A DNA stretch of 64,000 bases from Molanna angustata (taxonomy: Eukaryota; Arthropoda; Insecta; Trichoptera; Molannidae), in assembly GCA_963576475.1 (NCBI GenBank), contig OY754978.1, forward strand, positions 5,479,929 to 5,543,928. Direction: 5' to 3'. The translations under genes were made by a program, and so were the position numbers. Below the pieces are notes generated by a model. That model saw only the letters and a program-made list of their open reading frames with translations, had not been told where the DNA came from and ran no database searches. Of this stretch, positions 10,966 through 23,404 are shown one piece after another (the stretch's first letter is position 1; every line of letters starts with the position of its first letter).

Positions 10966-11927
10966 GATCGTGCCAACAGGGGCGAACCTAAAACCTTTGA
11001 ACTAGGCAAACCCTGAAAGAAAATGGGAAATGTCAAAAATTTTATGTTTTTTAGCGTTATTGTTAATTCCAGTGGCCATAAAAAATTCTTTAAAATGACA
11101 TGCCAAAATAATATTTACATTTGTGGCCCTGTAAAGCATCGTATCAACATACGGTTCAATTTTTAATCTTGTGGAATGGTTGCTATAAACAAATAAATTA
11201 CTATTAGTTCTTGAATTTCTTAACATAATATTCATAGGCAAGCCTAGATTTTAGGCTTCTATAGGCAATTCCGCTACTGCGTGCCAACGTTGTCTTGGCC
11301 AACCTCTATATACGTTTTGTCGATATTATAATATTAGCTGCTTCGGCGATGAATTGGACTTTCCAGTCCTATGTCGTTCCCAATGAAGTGGGGTAGGAGA
11401 CTGCGTAAATCCTATTATTGTACCTCATTATTAATCGATTTTTAGTGTTGTTATTTCCTACGTTACATATAAGGGATATTTAATGTGATTATATAAATAT
11501 TTTTCGAATAAGGTCGTTTTCATGAATGACAATAAATTTTATCCGCCATAAAATTTGTATTTTACATGTCAAAAGATAAACAAGAATATTTGACAGCTGA
11601 CAAAGTACAAAAGCTTTCTAAACTACATACGTTCATACATAACAATGATAACAAACACCCTTATAACAAACAACCCTTTGGCTTTATCCCTGTTTATACA
11701 ATTTTACATCATAATAAACATTTTTGTTTGTTTGTTTGTTTGTTGCGACAGTGCTATACATATTGCGTAAATTCAGGTGCAAAATGTTTTATTTTGTATC
11801 GTACCGTGTAAGATTTTAATTTAAAGTATTTGCATCTAACGTTAAAGAATTAGAAGACTATTGTTTCTTTGTTCGTGTGTGATTTTGATAATGTGATTTT
11901 CCCAAATTATTACGAATCATTCTAATT

Positions 11928-12712
11928 ATTTATTTATTTATACAATATACGGCATAAGCCATTTACTTGTTACAATACTAATAATAAATTACAAATATTG
12001 ATAAAAATATTGAAACAAATAAAAATATAGACAAAGACAAAAATATAGAACTATAAAAATATAAATTCAGATAAAAACGTTGATTCACATAAAAATAGAC
12101 AAAAAAGAATTAGAGAATAATAATAATTAGACACCTTACAAACATTACAAAATAAAATTAACAATAATAATGCTGTAAATATTATAACAAAATTTTAACC
12201 ATCTGAAAAAAAAACTTTAAAATGAGTCCAACTAACATGAATAAAAGAAAAAATATAATTGATTACACAAAGAAATAAATTTATCAATCAATGTACCAAT
12301 GGCAATAAAAAAAATAATAAAAAATAATAATGAGAGGGAAAACTATCGATATATGAATGATCCATATTTTTTTTTTTCGGGAAGAAAAAGCATTTCAACA
12401 ACGAAAATGTTGAAAATTTACTTACATATTCAAAACTATGATGTAAAGCAAGCAAATATACAGATACCGAGGACCAAGTCGACTTATGGACAAAGAATTT
12501 TTCATTTCCTTGAAGAAAACTAAAAATATAAATAGCTTTCAATGGGAATTGAAAAAAAATGGTTAAAAAACAGACAATCCACTGATAAATAAACTACGTT
12601 AACTCGCAATGACACACACACGCACCTAAACCATATACTTATATTATTATAATTATAAGCTGCTTCAGAACAGGTTTTTAACCTAGTGAAGCAGTTTACG
12701 TTCCGCATCTAG
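11928..12712 (-). mobile_element. LINE 3' UTR (Jockey-like), degraded
   Basis: Reads on the - strand into an (AATAAATA)n tail at 11928-11945. The hairpin-like CTGCTTCACTAGG ... CCTGTTCTGAAGCAG (about 12660-12700) resembles 55294-55330 near another LINE 3' end. No coding frame of note remains, and the 5' limit is uncertain. Confidence 0.45.
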
Positions 12713-13418
12713 TTCTTAAGTATCTTTTTTGTAAAAATAAAATTGTATTGTTAAACTTTGATGTATACAAAGTGTATATTATTTCTTTTGTAACAAATAC
12801 AAAAAAATAATGTTATTATTTAAGTATTTTTAAGAAAAAACTTAAGAAGGAATATTGAACCCCAAATTTCTTTTCTTTTCCTTTTCTTGTAATCTAATTT
12901 TCCTTTTTATTCATAGCCATTTCAACGTTGAAAACGATGTCCTTCTTCCTTGTATTTCTTTATCCGCATACCTTGCTCTAGTAAGTAGAGTAGTTTGTAA
13001 CAGTTCTCTCATATGTATTATAATATATGCAATACTAATATACAGTTTCATATTCCCACGAGAGAACAAGGGAAGGTATGAGAAGATTCGAGAGAAACTC
13101 GTAAATGGAAATTAAATCCAATTCCATTCTTCGAAGACATAAGGGACTATGTCATATTTTGCAACATTGGTAATATGACGTACTTCACTCTTCTATTTCA
13201 ATTTATAGTACCTACCTATTGATTTTTGAGCTTTTCATTTGAAGTGCATTCAGCAAGATTATTGAATAGTCTCAGTCTTAATATTACATCGTCTATCTCA
13301 CTAAACATATTCAAAAAAGACTAAAGCAAAAATATATATCTGTTAATACCTAATTTCTTCTTCTACTCCTCTTCCTCTCCTCATCCTTTTGATTTCCTAT
13401 CATTGCTATGAACTTTTT
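12713..13418. other. No gene recognised
   Basis: AT-rich sequence with a CT-rich stretch near 12870-12900. Open frames of under 90 codons show no recognisable protein or codon bias. Confidence 0.5.
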
Positions 13419-13962
13419 AACTCCTCACTACCCCAGGGGGATATATTGGGGAGGTATGAATTCGCAATATTCAGGCTATTTTTATTGCAAATTATCAACT
13501 AGTATCATGCTGAGATTGTATTCTAAACTTTTCATTGCAGTGTATCTGTGTGTGTGAGTGTGTGTGTATAGTGTAGGTATAGCATGTGTTATGTACGGCA
13601 TGTTTAATCTACTTTATCGATTATAAATAAGTGAGCATTCGATTCTTTTGAAAATTTGTATATCTAGTACTGGCGAAGAACTCATTCTTTGAAAGATATC
13701 TGAATTGTGCTTCTCATTTTTTTAACTGTAAAATATTTTAAATGATTTTACTTTAGGTAAAATATCTTAAACTCACACCACTAAATACATTAAATGGCAT
13801 TGAAGAATTATCAAGTTTTCATAATAATTGTTTTTATATAATTAATTTTTAAAAACTCCTTTCCTGAAAATGCTGAATATTTTCCATGCAAAATTTGAAT
13901 ACCTGTGGAGTGACATGGTAGTGAGGAGTATAGCGTTGGCCACAATCAACTCGTTTTAACAT
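13419..13962 (+). mobile_element. HLE-B copy
   Basis: CTCCTCACTACCCCAGGGGG at the left and GGTAGTGAGGAGTATAGCG with GTTGGCCACAA at the right. Internal TGTGTGTG tract and TTTATCGATTATAAAT are as in the other copies. Together with 575 and 10193 this gives the family outline. Confidence 0.7.
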
Positions 13963-14847
13963 GGCTCTTCCGAAGAAGCGCACTACAGGTATCTTTGTGG
14001 AGAGTTAACAACCTGCTCAGGAAAATATGAATAAAAAAAAGACCCGGGTTGTAAGAAGGTGGAAACACAGAATTCGGAAGATCTTTCCACAGCCGAGCTT
14101 TTGTGTTAATAAAAGAGTTCAAAAAGGGACTGTTTCGTGTATATTGAAGGTTTACTGTGAACAGGTGATGAGATTGAATAAATCGAGTGACTCTATTGTG
14201 AATGAGCGGAAGAAGAAACTGTTCTTATTAAAGACGAATTACAATGTTTGCATTAGTTGCGATTCATTTCAGTGTAATTTGTCCTGACGAGAAAACGGTT
14301 GCTTCGAAACCATCGGTATCATGTAACTCAAAATTTACTTAAGATTTCCAAAAATGTTTGTTTAAATAATATGTTTCATATAAATAATTTTAATAACGAT
14401 TCAAAAATTTGAATTATTTAGTATTTTACGTTCAAATAAATATTTTTGTTAAAGATACTAGAATAATAATCTTTGCTTCTAAATATTTAACTAACCGTGG
14501 TGTTCGGTTCTCTCTGCCTTCTCTTTGTCTTGTACATATTTCATACCCTCTCCAACATATCAATGCAACGAGTTTTTTCATTTCCTGAATTGATACGTGA
14601 TTTTCTTTTGTATAAAATGATTTCATTTATAAAAATTGACATATGCCAGTGTTGGTATAAGGCGTATGATTGATTCACGTGCAACTGGCGTTATCCAATA
14701 GTTTTCAATATGGGAAATGTATTCTGCACACACATCATATGACCAATTTGCATATTGGACCAATATATTATGTCATTTGCATATCCTCATACCTCTGTCA
14801 ACATAATTAATTACATACTAACGATTTAGTTTATATATTTTGCTATG
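13963..14847. other. No gene recognised
   Basis: Mixed sequence; the + strand frame at 14027-14287 (NKKKTRVVRRWKHR...) has no homology I recognise and is followed by AT-rich DNA. A Trpm upstream exon was sought here and not found. Confidence 0.4.
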
Positions 14848-15070
14848 AAGCACCGGCTTGGGATAGTGCTTCAACTCTTTTTTTATCTTCGTCGTTTTCG
14901 AGTGTCCCCTAGAGCCGGTAATTGAAAATACAACGGGCAAATTAACATTTCAAAAACTTCAGCAATGAGGTTCACCACCCATTCTGAATGTTGCCTTTTT
15001 ACGAAACGAGAGAAGTGTGGGCATACACGCATGTGTCGCGCTTCCCTTTATAAGGATTTTCATACCTGTC
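14848..15070 (+). mobile_element. MITE-C copy, partial
   Basis: GAAGCACCGGCTTGGGATAG through GAGGTTCACCACCCATTCTG and GTGTCGCGCTTCCCTTTATA. It aligns with the longer copies at 42128 and 60098 but lacks the right end. Confidence 0.75.
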
Positions 15071-15223
15071 GATGTTTTTTTGTAAAAATTGAAACTATTT
15101 TATATTTTTATTATGGAAATTATTTTAGTATATTATCATTTGTAGTGGAAATCGACTAAAACAAGTGTTGATTTCTCTTATTTATTTGTAGTAAATTACA
15201 CCTCCACTAATGTATCCCATACT

Positions 15224-15284
15224 AACATATCACCTACACACTAATGTATCCCATTTGGATACATTAGTGTGTAGGTGATATGTT
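15224..15284. repeat. Perfect 28-bp hairpin
   Basis: Arms 15224-15251 and 15257-15284 are perfect complements around a 5-base loop. A direct partial copy of the arm, CACTAATGTATCCCAT, lies just before at about 15205-15220, as if the palindrome arose by template switching. Confidence 0.85.
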
Positions 15285-15289
15285 TTTCA

Positions 15290-16200
15290 GTGCGACACCT
15301 AGATGATTCACAAGTCCATTGACTGTGTCGAAATATCATGGAAACTAATGCTTTTCGTCGTAGAAAACCAAATCAGCTTAGGTCAACAACTTTGAACCCA
15401 TTGAACAGGCGGACCTTGTAGCCACGAAGAACAACTTCAGGTCTTTCAAAACTTTTTGTCGAAAATACGGTTCACTCTTATCTTCACTTTCAGTGAACGG
15501 TAAACCCATTGTTTAGGTACTTATCATTAGCACTCTTAGGCACATTAAGTGCAGTGTCTGCCAAGGTTTTAGAGTTCTCCGGACTCATATGTTCTTTCAG
15601 AGTCTTGCAAGGGACGGTTATTAATCCACATAAGCAGAACGGGTGGTATCGGGGGAATAACAATGCGAAAACTGTAAAATTTCAAATTATGTATTAAATC
15701 GCGTCTCTTGTTATTTCTCGAAGATTTCTTGCGGTGGAAAAAATTGAAGTATTACTAGCGCGTGATACGTAATATGGATCTATATATATTTCTTCTAAAT
15801 TATAAACGCTTCGTGTATTTCGGATCGCATTTCATAGGAGGCTGTCTCCCTAGAATCTCTTTCGGAGACATTGACTCTTGGGAGAATTGTGTATAATACT
15901 TTGTGTAGATCTTAGTGAACTTCAAATATTGAAATCATAACTGGAAATAGTGATGAGCAAAAATGAAGACCAAGACCAAGGGGTGCAAGACTAAGACCAA
16001 GACTCTAAAGTCTTGCAAGACATAAACGCACGAGTCTGTAGGACTACGTTTGTCCCTCAACACTAGTTGACGCAAGGCTACCAATATCACGTTCCTCAAG
16101 CTATATAAGCATCAATAAAGTCTACCAACCTCATTTACTGAACCTTCAGCGCTGAAACACGGAAAAATCACGTGATGATTGGTCACTATCACGCTTTTTA
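15290..16200. other. No gene recognised
   Basis: Moderately GC-rich for the window. A frame at 15509-15697 (TLSAVSAKVLEFSG...) has no recognisable domain. A local purine-rich run 'CAAGACCAAG' recurs at 15970-16020. Confidence 0.4.
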
Positions 16201-16204
16201 TTAT

Positions 16205-16500
16205 TTTTCTTCTTCTTCTTTCCCCTTAGTGCTTTTGTCCCGTTTCTATCGGGGTACGCTTTGACCATGATCCTGGAATTGGCGAGTCTGGTTATTACAT
16301 TGAAGCGACTGCCATCTGACCTTCGTAATCCTTAGAAAGGGGAACCAGACAAATTGGATCATGGCTACACACAGCTAGTGATATAAATTCGCACATAGAT
16401 TTTTTAAAAATCCAGAGGTGCGTGCCCCGCCCGGATTCGAACCGTCGACCTCAAGTATATGAGGCGACGACATTACCGCTGGGCTATCACCGACGCTTTT
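16205..16500 (-). mobile_element. SINE-2 copy (tRNA-derived, lepidopteran style)
   Basis: On the - strand the head has an A-box-like GATAGCCCAGCGG and B box CGACGGTTCGAATCC. The body includes CCAGACTCGCCAATTCCAGG, AGATGGCAGTCGCTTCAATG, and the tail is (GAA)n at 16207-16218. The 'GGCAGTCGCTT..ATGTAATAACCAGACT' body resembles SINEs widespread in moths and butterflies, which supports the taxonomic guess. Confidence 0.8.
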
Positions 16501-16698
16501 TATAATTTTTAATTTGTTAAAAGTAACATTTATTCATTGTTGTAACTTCTTTTGTCAAATAAATTTTATGCAAAGTGAGTAACCTCATATTAGTAATAGA
16601 TCATCAGTTACCCATTTTATCTTTATACAAGATACTTTTGACGATGGATGTTGAATCAATATTTAATAACACGCACATTACATTCTGATAAAGTCTGA

Positions 16699-17623
16699 TT
16701 TTTTTAAAAGTGCCAAAGCTCATAGGGTGACCATGGTGTCAAAGAAAAAAAATATTATGGGATTTTTTTATCATTTTATGATATAAAACGGTTGTAACTT
16801 GCACATGCATATATCTTCAAAACCTTCAAATCTACTCATACCTATACTTACCCCCGGTACCATGCGGCTTTAATGGGTCTACATTATTAGGTATTTTCTG
16901 CAAATGTTAATGGGCATCTCCTGAGAAAGAAATATTTAAACAAAATATTTATTTGATACTTTTTATTAGGAATATAAAAATAATACATTATGAAGTAATT
17001 AATCCTTATAATAATAAACAGTTACATATTATTTTATAAAATTATAAATTATATTATACTAAATATTTACATAATAATTCATTGAGGCAAACACACATAC
17101 ATACATAATAACTATGTAACTAATACAAATAAATAATGGACACTTATTCTATACTAAGACGGTGATAACACATGTTTATGATAATAATTATATATCGATA
17201 TTAAACTAAAAATAAAATACATAATTAAAAATAAAAAATCATCAATGAAAACAATTCCTAATTTAGAACACATGGTCACCATAAAAAATCAAACGTGCGC
17301 GCACTTAGAGAGATAGATACGTACTGTCGGGTTTGTTGATGTTTGTTGTTAAGGACACCAAATGGTGTAAACCAATCAGCAACCACGATTCTACTAATAC
17401 ATTTAATAATAATAATAATAATAAGGACAATTTATAAAGCGCCGTTTAGTGACAACCGTGGTCACCTCAAGGGCGCTTTCAGTTTGCAAAAAAAAATTAA
17501 AATTTAAAATTAGTCCTATAGCTAACACATTGAAAATGGTGAAATACAAAACTTAAAAAAATACATGCGTAAATACAATGCATTTTTTTGTTTATGTATA
17601 GAATTGGCACTTTTAAAAAAAAA
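16699..17623. mobile_element. DNA element with 18-bp terminal inverted repeats
   Basis: TTTTTTTAAAAGTGCCAA (16699-16716) is matched inverted by TTGGCACTTTTAAAAAAA (17604-17621). A second inner pair is GGTGACCATGGTGTC near 16727-16741 and ATGGTCACC at 17272-17280. The interior holds an (AAT)n microsatellite (17404-17424) and no coding frame. Confidence 0.55.
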
Positions 17624-17639
17624 TAGAATTTACATATAA

Positions 17640-17885
17640 TTATCTTCTTCTTCGTTTAATAGATGTGTTGTCTTCTCTGGAGGCATATTTATTAAAAAAA
17701 ATATGCCTCCAGAAATGACGAAGTCTAACTATCCTTCCATATCTAGGGTGGTCTTCCGGGTAGACGGCGACCAGAAGGTATCTCATGTGCTGCTATATAC
17801 GCAAGTCTATTATTGTTCATTCTGGCTACGTGGTCCCTCCAATGTCTTCTTCTAAATCTACTCCACCGAACGATTTTGTTATCGT
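17640..17885 (-). mobile_element. LINE C-terminal remnant with hairpin
   Basis: The - strand reads RRHWRDHVARMNNNRLAYIA and GRRLPGRPPRYG, the LINE tail just after the RT domain, and ends in (GAA)n. Near its 3' end is a hairpin, TCTGGAGGCATATTT with its complement around 17676-17714. Confidence 0.7.
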
Positions 17886-18259
17886 TGATTTTAATCAGTA
17901 TTCAAGACTGGGTGATTTCTACCAAGATTAAGACCACCCCTGTCTGTACCTTGGTCTTGAATTCGCTCATCCCTAGCTTAAATATTTTTATCTTCCAAAG
18001 GCATGTGTGGGAATTTCTATTCTCTAAAGACGATTGAAATATTCAGCAAGGGATAAAATGTTCTTTACCAATCCAACCATGAATTGATTGGGTTATATAT
18101 ATTTTTTTAGATTCCGTCGCACGGATCCCTTTATCATATTTACTACAGATTTATTTGAAATAATTTTGGGTGTGTTTGAGTATAAACAATTTGAATTTTT
18201 TAGATTATTAAACTTGGGATGATGGTTTATTCATTAAAATCGCTAAGACTCTAATCTTA

Positions 18260-18395
18260 ACCGTGGATCATTACCATGTTCCTATCACCAATTACCGTGG
18301 ATCATTACCATGTTTGTATCACAAATTACCGTGGATCATTACCATGTTCGTAACACCAATTACCGTGGATCATTACCACGTTTGTCACACAATAC
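18260..18395 (+). repeat. 34-bp tandem repeat, 4 copies
   Basis: Units beginning ACCGTGGATCATTACCATGT start at 18260, 18294, 18328 and 18362 and differ at a few sites. Because 34 is not a multiple of 3, the open frame across it is accidental. Confidence 0.95.
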
Positions 18396-18704
18396 CAAAC
18401 ACCCACCCTTCGACCATGAACCACCAACACCAAGGCTTAAATATAGACTGCAATAATCAGCGTTTATTATATAGACGGTTGAAAAAGCCTAGTAAATTAA
18501 AAGTAATAAATATTTTTTTTATTATATTTATTACTAAACAGTCTTCAAATTATACATTTTATGATTTTTTTTGTTCTTCACCCGTTAAGAGTGATCTCAG
18601 CCATTTAAGTTAACATATTAAATTGTCTAAATAGATTGAAACCTAAATTATTTTTGTATATTTATTTAAATTTACTTCAATCAATGTCAATTTTATGTAC
18701 AGAG

Positions 18705-18960
18705 TTAGATTTTAATTTCATTAATTTTGATGAATTTTTTGATCAAAATGTTCACCTGCCTGGAATTGTAGCTCAACAATGTCCTCACATTTGTTGGCAT
18801 TGGAACCCCAATCTCTGTGAGGTCGGTAAAAAAGGATGGATACCTATCGTTTATGGGGCATTCAAGAAATAAATGATCCAGTGTCTCATCACTAATCATA
18901 CACTCGCAGAGACTGCTATCAATGATCCCTATTTTTTTAAAATGCTCTCTGGTACAACAG
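18705..18960 (-). mobile_element. LINE ORF2 C-terminus (RNase-H type)
   Basis: The - strand reads SSLCECMISDETLDHLFLEC then P..., with NVRTLL and INILIKKFIKI-like residues to a stop near 18705. 'C.C......DH.F..CP' is the terminal zinc-finger-like motif of insect LINEs. Confidence 0.75.
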
Positions 18961-19180
18961 TGTCACATGCGAATACAACACATAACACCCATAATTTATT
19001 TTCAAAATGAACTTCCACTCTTTGTACGAAACATTTGTTTTAAAGAATGAATTTGTACGTAGAGTTGACGCCAAATATCTTGAACTTTTAGCTGAGAAGG
19101 GGGGCGATTTGCACGTAAACCATCAACGGAGCAAAAAGACACAAATTTGCGCTCTGCATGCTCGTTCAAGATGTTTGGCG

Positions 19181-19317
19181 AAAATTATACTTGTTACAAG
19201 TACATATACATTCCCTAAATTAAACATATGCTTGTGCAATAGGTGAACGAAATCTGTCGTGGCAGGATTCGAACTCGCGACCACTGGATTGGTAACCCAG
19301 CGCGCTAACCCATCTAA
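19181..19317 (-). mobile_element. SINE-1 copy, A-box region deleted
   Basis: Body and B box (GAGTTCGAATCCTGCC) as in 3240-3412. The anticodon-like loop reads TTACCAA, and the head is cut short between GTTAGCGCGCTGGG and the AGATGGG end. The - strand is the SINE sense strand. Confidence 0.8.
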
Positions 19318-19954
19318 ATTAAGATGGAAACTTATCAAATGATTGATTACTGATCGATATTTGATCGATTTTGGCATTCGCTTGTTTCTGCTATTATGCA
19401 GTATTAAGGACATACTGCAATGGTGTGAATGTACGTACGCATAACCACTGCTAATTACAGTAATGACTCTTTGAAATCCCTATTTACTGTTTGAAGAAAA
19501 TAACTTTTTTTTGTTTTTGTATATTCTTACCCCACACCTTCATTGTGATGCTAAGAACAGAAGAGTTAAAAGACTGAATGGTTCTTTTGTGAACAATTTT
19601 TGTTTTGTGCCAATTTCAACAGCTAGTATCATTAACTCGAACGAATTCTGTTATTTTTTTTTTCATTTTAATTTTAAAAAATCCGAACCTCCATTTTTCC
19701 TTCTTTTAAATCTGTGCATCGAAAAGGTAGCCCGCAATTCCAAAATCTATTATTACTTAAAAGCTCTTTTTTAAGATTATTTTTCCGCCCACCACTTGGA
19801 AATGAAGGCCTTCATTTAGATGGCAGTGCGTACCTACTTTCGTATTGTTCAGGTTTCTTCTAATTGACATTATTTTCTACAAAGAAATGGTTTACAAAGA
19901 ACGGCGACCATTAAAATGTGGCTGTTCAGATTTTTCAATTAGGTGTTGGTACTT

Positions 19955-20098
19955 GTGTTGTGGGGCACCGGCTTAGAATAGTAATTCCACTCTTTTCTAT
20001 TGTCTTCGTTTCCAAGTGTCGTGCATCCTTTTACAAGGGTATCCACACCCGTACGCCTGTCGGTGGTAACCGTGGATGGATATGCCGTGATTGTTTCA
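19955..20098 (+). mobile_element. MITE-C copy, internally deleted
   Basis: GTGGGGCACCGGCTTAGAAT, then CTTTTACAAGGGTATCCACA, CGTACGCCTGTCGGTGGTAA and GATATGCCGTGATTG. The middle of the element is missing compared with 42128-42412. Confidence 0.7.
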
Positions 20099-20137
20099 AT
20101 GAATGTATCAGTATTTCCAAAAAAGGGTGCAAGAAAA

Positions 20138-20830
20138 GGTGGAGTGATTCTTCTTCTTCTTGGTCATAATCCTAGGATTGGTCTGCACCAAACACTCGAT
20201 CCCTCCACTTATCTTTGTCGTCCGCCAGTCTCTTCATCTCTTTGTAACTGCTACAGCGCACGTCACCGATTATCTGGTCTATATAGTTGTTTCTGGGGCG
20301 ACCTCTACAGTTACCCCCATCAATCATTCCTTCGACGATGGTAAAAAGCAGGCAGGGTGCCGGATGTTGTGGCCTATCCAAGTTGTTCTCTGTCGGGCAA
20401 TTCTTTTCATAATTTGCCTTGTCTCTCCAATCCTACTTAATATGTACATCGTCGTTGCCGATGTGTTCTGACCAGTGAACTTTAGCCATGGAGTGATTCA
20501 CTGCTCACTTAATAAGAAACTTCTTCTTCTTTACGTGAATTTGAAGACCATCAGAGCTACCTCCAATTTATTCACTGCGGCCTAAAACAGTACGTAGTGC
20601 TCTTTGAACAACTATGTCAGGTTACGAAGCCATGAAATCCTTCCTTTTCCTGGTCCTCTTGCAAGAATTGGTACCTACATACTTTTTTTCTCTCATCATC
20701 ATATGCCCAAAGTATTGCAATTTTCTTATCTTTATAAGCAGCTCAATAACTTTTGTCATTCGTTGAAGTACAATCTCGTTCTTTTTGTGAGAATAGTAGG
20801 TAGAAATAGCAGACATTCTATATTATTGCA
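20138..20830 (-). mobile_element. LINE RT C-terminal remnant (RTE-like), with (GAA)n tail
   Basis: Reading on the - strand: RMTKVIELLIKIRKLQYFGH at 20816-20700, then after a decayed stretch CRGRPRNNYIDQIIGDVRCS, SYKEMKRLADDKDKWRD to about 20180, and a (AAG)n tail near 20140. This is the usual order of RTE-like LINE 3' ends. Frames are broken. Confidence 0.8.
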
Positions 20831-20839
20831 TATACCACA

Positions 20840-21540
20840 CTGTTGTACTTATAATAGAATTAATTAATGTTTACAACGCATTTGTAAACAGTATAATACT
20901 AGGTTTTATGATTCAATAACATATATCCGCAATATCTCAGGAGTATATCGGCAATGACGCAGTGATTTCCTTACTCATTTATACCTCCCCACTCCATCTA
21001 ATTCCCACATATCCCATTATCATTTGTATGTTTTTAATTTTGAATTACTTATGGTCTTTGTTTTTTCTTACTTTTTTTCAATTTCTAAACATCAAACTCA
21101 CTATACTATTTACAAATGATTTAGTAATTTTATTTTTATATTATGTATGATGATGAGGGAACTATTTTGGCAAAAATTTAACATTTTTCGCTGAGATTCG
21201 CCAATTCCTTTCATATAAATATACTTCGGACCAGCTTTATGTATGTGTTACAGTCCCATACCAAGAATGTGTAGACAGTATATAACGATATGACAAGGGA
21301 GTGTTCTGATCTTGACGTGTGACGCGGATTCGCTCTCTGCTTTTAAGAAAAAAGTTAACTCGCGCGTGTTGTTTTCAGAAGGTCTCAGTGATATTTATAT
21401 ACGCTATTTGATTGTAATCTGTTTGAATATGTCTTTTCTCTAACTGTTATAACTTTTTTTTATCTTCTTATGTAGGTACCTATTTTTTACTTCTACTTAT
21501 GTAACTTCTATAACTTTTTTTTTTTTCTTAAATTTCTTAA
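20840..21540. other. No gene recognised
   Basis: AT-rich; nothing coding or repetitive recognised apart from T-rich runs. Confidence 0.4.
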
Positions 21541-21775
21541 ATTATGTAAATGTTATTTTCTTCTTTTTTTACTTAACTTTTGTAACCGTATTTTATCTAA
21601 TTTATGTAACTCATACTTGTGTAACTTACGTGTGTGATTGAATAAGAGCTCATGTAATTTTGTGTGCATCCATGATTGGACGTCCAGCACTTATAATAAT
21701 AATCAATGTTATTTTCTTTTTATTAAAATTGTAAGCTGGATGTCTGTCGATGTACCCTTTTAATAAAATAAAATA
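21540..21775 (+). mobile_element. LINE 3' UTR fragment, copy 2
   Basis: Same landmarks as 10745-10965 (TTACGTGTGTGATTGAATAA, TTGGACGTCCAGCACTTATA, GTAAGCTGGATGTCTGTCGA) with an (AATAAA)-rich tail at 21760-21778. Confidence 0.6.
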
Positions 21776-22050
21776 AAACAATTTTCAAATTGCTATATAT
21801 TTCCCCTTAAATTATATAAATAAATAAATTAACAATTAATAATTATAAAGTAGGTACCAACGTCGAATCGTCGAATCCGTCGAATTAGGTGGACCCAACA
21901 ACCCGATATATTATGCTATTAGTTTAGAGTTGGACTTTAATCTCTAGCAATTTAATCTGGGTTTCATATGTAAGAGTCAAAATAACCGAGTTATAAGAGC
22001 TGAGTATGTATTATTAAGATAGAATTTTCTTTTTACTCAGAGAATTGTTC

Positions 22051-22255
22051 ATTCTTTTCCTTTTGCTACCCTGACTATGTGCGAATTTAGAATTCTTTTC
22101 CTTTTGCTACCCTGACTATGTGCGAATTTAGAATTCTTTTCCTTTTGCTACCCTGACTATGTGCGAATTTAGAATTCTTTTCCTTTTGCTACCCTGACTA
22201 TGTGCGAATTTAGAATTCTTTTCCTTTTGCTACCCTGACTATGTGCGAATTTAGA
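22051..22255 (+). repeat. 41-bp minisatellite, 5 copies
   Basis: Units ATTCTTTTCCTTTTGCTACC... start at 22051, 22092, 22133, 22174 and 22215 and look identical; a broken sixth begins at 22256 (ATTCTATTCGC). The array is homogeneous and so recent. Confidence 0.97.
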
Positions 22256-22698
22256 ATTCTATTCGCATTAAAGAAGTTTTCGTTTGGTACGAACAATCTT
22301 AATAATAAAGAAATTCCAATCGACTTCCGCTTCTGTCCGAGATACCCCCAGCTATGCAGGTCATTCAAGACCATTAAATATATGACATGAATATACCATT
22401 AAAAATCCACAGTCTCTTACTTACATCTATTTTATCCAATATCTTTAAAATATCTATATGGCTTGGATGATATATTGTTATTAGAAAAATTGATATTCCT
22501 TATCTTTTTTGAACCATGTCCAATTCGAAAGTAGAATGTTAATAGTCTGATTTAAAAAGGGACTAGAATTTGAGGGCTGAAAAAAGGATAAGCGATTTTT
22601 TGAAATTATTTGAACTTTCATTCTAACTACTCTTTAATTTACATAAATATGAATACCCTTCAATTTTATAATAATATAATATTGCTATAACCGCTTGA

Positions 22699-22810
22699 AT
22701 TGAGTATAACGAGAATAATTTCGGAAGAAACTGATCTCCCATCGACAGTTGTAATTCGCATATCGATGGGAGGTCGGTTTCTCCCGAAACTAGTTGCGTT
22801 ATATTCAATT
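22699..22810. repeat. Imperfect 47-bp hairpin
   Basis: Arms 22699-22745 and 22763-22810 are complementary with scattered mismatches (AATTGAGTATAAC.. versus ..GTTATATTCAATT) around a 17-base loop. The size and imperfect pairing resemble a miRNA precursor or a small foldback MITE. Confidence 0.65.
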
Positions 22811-23404
22811 TAATTAGTTATAGTAATTTAATATTATAATAATAATATTCTTATGAATGTTAGAAATGGTACTTTATTAATTATAACATTTATGTAAGGT
22901 GGCAACACCACAAATATATATGTTATTTCTGTCGGCATAGCAACTCTCTCTCTCTCTCTTGTTAACCATCACTGACAACACAATATATTCTTATCAAGTA
23001 ATTAAAAGTGTTTTACTTTTATTTAATAATGAATACCCTTATTTAAAGGCGAACCTTCTTTTTTTATTTTTATATTCTTATTGGGACAAAAAACAGTTTC
23101 CATACGAATAACAATAATGCAAGAGGATATATACATTGACATTAGAAAAACAACAAAAAGACCATGTTGCAGCTGATTTTCTTTTAGCTCTTTACATCAT
23201 TGTCCGATTTCAAAGATTTATATTTTAATAGAAAGGGAGTGCTTCAGAGATGATCACACATATGGATTACATAGAGTTCTGATGGTGGAACTCACGAGAT
23301 AAAATGTCAAACTCTTCATTTTGCAAAGTCGTTTGCAATTAATAATATTGGTATGATCAAATATCGGTTTATCTTTGTGGTACATTTTAACAAAAATTAA
23401 CTAA

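Noticed and set aside
12299..12542. Overlapping frames of 74-84 codons on both strands
   Set aside because: Low-complexity AT-rich sequence in a LINE 3' UTR; no support.
16420..16500. tRNA gene at the head of SINE-2
   Set aside because: Followed by a SINE body and (GAA)n tail; the acceptor stem is not complementary.
18263..18613. 116-codon frame with DHYH-type repeats
   Set aside because: Arises from the 34-bp tandem repeat; no codon bias or domain.
20000..20471. + strand frames of 100-114 codons
   Set aside because: Cover MITE-C and the antisense of an RTE-like LINE tail.
22051..22255. CRISPR-like array
   Set aside because: Units are contiguous without variable spacers, in a eukaryotic genome; a minisatellite.
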